Part shown: piece by piece, positions 60,541 to 64,000 of the stretch
Numbering within the stretch: the first letter of the stretch is position 1
Layout of the letters: each line of letters starts with the position of its first letter
Source of the DNA: Hamiltosporidium tvaerminnensis
Lineage: Eukaryota > Microsporidia > Dubosqiidae
Assembly (NCBI GenBank): GCA_022605425.2
Contig: CM061252.1
Span: 248,001 to 312,000, forward strand
DNA: 64,000 bases
Reading direction: 5' to 3'
Position numbers and translations under genes: made by a program
Notes under the pieces: generated by a model
What the model saw: only the letters and a program-made list of their open reading frames with translations
What the model was told of the DNA's origin: nothing
The model's database searches: none

Positions 60541-62440
60541 CATAAATATATATAAGAATATAAATATAAATTTGTATGAAAGAATATAAACGTATTTTAT
60601 AATACCCAATTTTCTTCTATACAATTCTTATGATATTTTTCCTCAATACTCTATTCATTATTTAGTAACGTGAAATTAATGCGAACAAATTGTTCAAAAA
60701 TAGTCTAATTATTTTCCTTAGAAACATTTTTGAACTTCGTATTCCTGGTATTTTGTTTGTAAAAAAGCTCATTACGAGAATTCAAAGTCTTAAAAGAACA
60801 TTTAATTTTTATGATAAATACCTGTTTAGGTTTCTAATTTAGTATGATATCTAGTTTTGTACCTTTCTGAGAATGTAATATTTTCCGGTTCTAACCCAAT
60901 TCTAATATTTACATGTATTACTGAAGTGGCAAATAATAGCCTGGTAAAAACTGTTACCAATAACAATTCTTTTCTAAACGATCATCATTATCAAAAATAT
61001 TTGTTTCACATAAAAATTTAAAAAAATTGTTTATCTTTTATTTCGGTTCCATCTTTTTTATACCATGCTTGTGCTAAAGCCTTTTTCAATCTTACTAGGG
61101 ACACGAGTAAACCGCCAATAACTTGATTTCGATAAAGATTGCACTTATATAATATTACATTCATTTAGAAATCGATAGTTTAACATAAAGAGTTTTAATA
61201 CCTTTGCAAGAGACATTTAATTGTTTGATTTCCTGTTTGAAGTTATATTTGAGTTTGCGGATGTTGATACCGAATAGGGTTTCTTAAAATATTAAAATCT
61301 ACACAAATTTTTACAAATATAATCGAAAAGTATTTTTAATTTCTGAATGCAGCATTCAGGTGGTCTTTCTTTGGTAATCGGTTCGTGAAAGTATTATACA
61401 ACGTGTCCGCTAGATTTTGTTTGCACATGTACAGCCAAAGCCATAATTTGAGTCAACTTCATTGCAGAATCAACTTTATATGAAGTTATTTTTGATTCCT
61501 TGGGTGATTATTGATCTATTAAATCAATAATAATATGTTACCTTGGTCTTTTTGCTGTTACAAATCGTAGATTATCAGATCCTTTGGAAAAGCAAAGGCA
61601 TTACGAAGCTTAAACGTTTCAATACCAAATTATTATTTCTTAAATATCTAACCATATGTATCCCTTTCTAGATCGAACTGAATATTGCTATTATTCTGAT
61701 TCGGATTTTAAAAGAACCCTGTAAATATTTCCGGATGAGACTCATAATAAACATCTTAGGTGGCTTTTAAATCCTTTCTCCATTCCTTTTCTTACGTTTT
61801 TATCCTTGTTTGGAAAAAGCTTTACATCTTCATAAAATTCTTTTTTAGAACAATTTATAATAAAGCTTAATTGTCACAGTTTAAATTGTCGTTTCTTTCT
61901 TTTATCCTAGTCGATGTAATTTTTTTTGATTTGCTTATTACCACCAAAAGTTTATAAAAAGGAGTTTTCAACTACCACTTATGTTTGTTAAGAAAAATAC
62001 AAACAAAAATTTTTCAAGCCGTTTGGTTTTATCAATGTTTTTAAATTTATAGCAGATTCTATTTTTATTTTTATAGTAAGTTAAGGAAAAGGTGAGCAAT
62101 AGAATACGAGTTTGATTATTATTTATGTTCCTAATTTTCATATAATTACTTAAAAATTATAGTTAGACTATTTTGATCTTTCTTCAGATTTCTAACAAGA
62201 ACCACAATAAAGTAGGAAATATATTTTTTGAGAATTATCTTTAGCAAAAAAAATTCATAGAGTTAAAAAGCTTTAAAATAAAAGGCTAATATTTGAAAAG
62301 GGTCATATTTTTTGTGTTTAAAACGTACATTTTTACAGAACTTAAGAATTTTTTTGTAGGAATATATTTAAACAACTTTATAATATGTAGTTCGAATTAG
62401 GAAAAAAAATATTTAAATCATAAAAAGCTAAATTTGTTTG
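60541..62440. other. AT-rich part of the second duplicated block
   Basis: Counterpart of 50791-52690, with the same broken minus-strand pieces. No intact gene. Confidence 0.45.
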
Positions 62441-62459
62441 TGACCTTTAATTAAAGAAC

Positions 62460-62717
62460 TTAGCAGCAACCGCATCCACCACAGCCGCAGTTACATTGAC
62501 CACCTCTGCCTCCAGAACATCCACAGCCACCACCACCGCAGTTACATTGACCACCTCTGCAACCATAACATCCACAGCCACCACCTCTGCAAGCTGGACA
62601 TCCGTTACCCCCACACCCTCGACATCCACCATATCCACCATACCCTCCGTTTCCTCTGTACCCTCCATATCTTGAGCAAAAGGCCACATTCAAATTCATA
62701 AAATTCTTCAAAATCAT
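62460..62717 (-). CDS. Gly/Cys-rich small protein, copy 2, leader frameshifted
   Basis: Paralogue of the ORF at 52708-52956. The Gly/Cys domain is longer (an extra CNCGGGGCGCSGGRGG-type repeat and GGYGGYGG). The upstream ATG equivalent to copy 1 is at 62769, but one extra base near 62725 (ataggaaatta against atagtgatta) puts it out of frame with the domain. The open frame begins instead at the inner ATG (62717, MILKNFMN), which leaves a poor signal peptide. Copy 2 is therefore either a new pseudogene or an intracellular variant. Confidence 0.5.
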   Translation of the reverse strand: MILKNFMNLNVAFCSRYGGYRGNGGYGGYGGCRGCGGNGCPACRGGGCGCYGCRGGQCNCGGGGCGCSGGRGGQCNCGCGGCGCC

Positions 62718-63144
62718 GAATATAGGAAATTATTTTAGAAAACAAGAAAAGAATAGAATTTTTTTTCATTATTCAGAATAGTTTAGATATATAAATACTT
62801 TCAAAAAAAAAAATGGACTAACAGTTTTTTACAAAAAAATAATAATTTTTTATTAGCTTATACATTTATAAAGTTACCTATAATTTTATAATTGAAATAT
62901 AAGTTACCTTTACTTTTATATTCTGCTCAAAAAATACCAATGTTTTTACTAATTTTTTAAGTCTCAATAATTTTTTTTTAAAAACACAAATGATTTTTTT
63001 TAAAATTTACAATTTTTTTATTCGTTAGTTTAACCTTTACCTACTGACCATTAAAAATAATTTTTTAGTTTCAAAAATCTTTCCCTCTAATATCATACAC
63101 TTATATCTTATTATAATATTTATACTTATATCATATTTTTATTT

Positions 63145-63861
63145 AAAAGTATCACATCTTTTTAAAATAGTGGCAAGTATTATTTTTGTTTTTATGACAT
63201 TAACGCAGTTCTAGGTTTAACATAAATAACTGCTACCCAAAAACTCCATCAGTAACCGCTGCGATACCTACATCCCATAGCCTTTCATCTACCAGGTGTG
63301 TAGAACCTAAATAATAGGCGAGGCAGTTGCCCGGAGTTTGTTAAAATTCGTTGCATGGAGTGTGATCGAAGGCCGAAGCCCCCCTGGGCTCCCCTATACT
63401 ATGCAGCATTCCCACTTATTCTACACTTTCTAACCCAATAAACTTCTAGCTAAGATATATTTCAGAGACTTACATGGGGTCCACCTAGACAGTGCAATGT
63501 CATACCAACAGGTATAACCTATTACTTAGCTTTCCTGGCTTTATATGGTTTTAATTTTTATATCTCCCAGGCGCTAAGTCTTCTAACCCGAGTGAGCAAA
63601 GCTAGGGTTTCATACTTTTACGTGGCAATTACCTACATTTTCAGCTGCGGTCTGCGCGCTAGTTACATAAAAAACCACAAATAAATTTGTAGAAAAAGTT
63701 TCTCATTTTCTTAGACCTCTTCTCCTCATAACAACTTTCATGGAACAACCGAAGATGTAGTGTGGTTTTATTCCCACCAAAAATCCAAACAATGATATCA
63801 CACCAGTTTCACACACTCATTGCCAAGCAGAAAGTTTTTTATGTGGTTATCCTCCCTCCAC
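63145..63861 (+). repeat. ~700-bp dispersed repeat, copy R5
   Basis: Complete copy from aagtatcacatc to cctccctccac, again within a ttatatcatatac-type microsatellite. It is part of the second duplication block. Confidence 0.9.
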
Positions 63862-63957
63862 AATATATCTTATATCATATACTTATATCTTATTATAATA
63901 TCATATACTTATATCTTATACTCTATCTTATTATAATATCTTATTATTCATCTTATA

Positions 63958-64000
63958 CTAGAGACTTCCACCTCCACCGACCTTCCATGACACCACCGAC
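63958..64000 (+). mobile_element. 5' part of another R2-type LINE at the window edge
   Basis: The last 40 bases (gagacttccacctccaccga ...) match the 46-kb LINE at about 46459-46490. A further copy probably continues beyond the window. Confidence 0.5.

Larger units (their letters stand above)
59838..63900. repeat. Segmental duplication, copy 2 (~4 kb)
   Basis: Direct copy of 50098-54110 offset by about 9.75 kb. Differences are scattered substitutions, small indels, and expansion of the Gly/Cys-rich ORF. The R2-type LINE fragment, spacer, ORF and repeat keep their order and strand. Confidence 0.9.

Overview
The window looks like nuclear DNA of a microsporidian with a large, gene-poor, very AT-rich genome. 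The evidence is eukaryotic genes of fungal/microsporidian type (60S ribosomal protein L11 with a 28-nt intron near its start, a Tup1-like WD40 protein, Mis18, muskelin). In addition, most gene starts carry a short C-tract a few bases upstream of the ATG, as described for microsporidia. The rest is decayed retrotransposons and long AT-rich stretches. The Asn/Ser/Thr-rich coding expansions and low gene density recall Hamiltosporidium or Edhazardia. The genus is my inference and cannot be settled from this window.

Layout. 1-5.4 kb: AT-rich, no convincing gene, two small tandem repeats. 5.4-13.3 kb: a gene island with a repeat-swollen muskelin gene (minus) and a divergent gene (plus) with NTPSY repeats and a weak PX/PH-like C-terminus; a 1.4-kb satellite fills their shared upstream region. 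13.3-33.4 kb: a copy of a ~700-bp dispersed repeat, then desert with a decayed secreted/membrane-protein gene (20.3-22.4 kb), a worn R2-type LINE (24.3-28.0 kb) and a second, different LINE relic (30.1-32.0 kb, minus). 33.4-35.1 kb: a frameshifted gene for a secreted Pro-rich protein. 35.2-42.8 kb: desert. 42.8-46.2 kb: second gene island, a satellite followed by a Tup1-like gene and a Mis18 gene (both minus). 46.3-50.1 kb: a younger but broken restriction-like-endonuclease LINE. 50.1-54.1 and 59.8-63.9 kb: two copies of a ~4-kb segmental duplication, each with a LINE 3' fragment, a Gly/Cys-rich small ORF and a 700-bp repeat. Between them lie RPL11 (54.7 kb), an inverted pair of the 700-bp repeats and a small Lys-rich secreted protein (58.7 kb).

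Function. The intact genes are not an operon. They are housekeeping or regulatory genes (ribosome, centromere, CTLH-type ubiquitin ligase factor, transcription corepressor) plus lineage-specific secreted proteins. A recurrent core, TAACACCCC or its complement, occurs in both satellites and in minisatellites inside coding sequence of the gene islands; I did not notice it in the deserts. No rRNA, tRNA or CRISPR array was recognised by eye.
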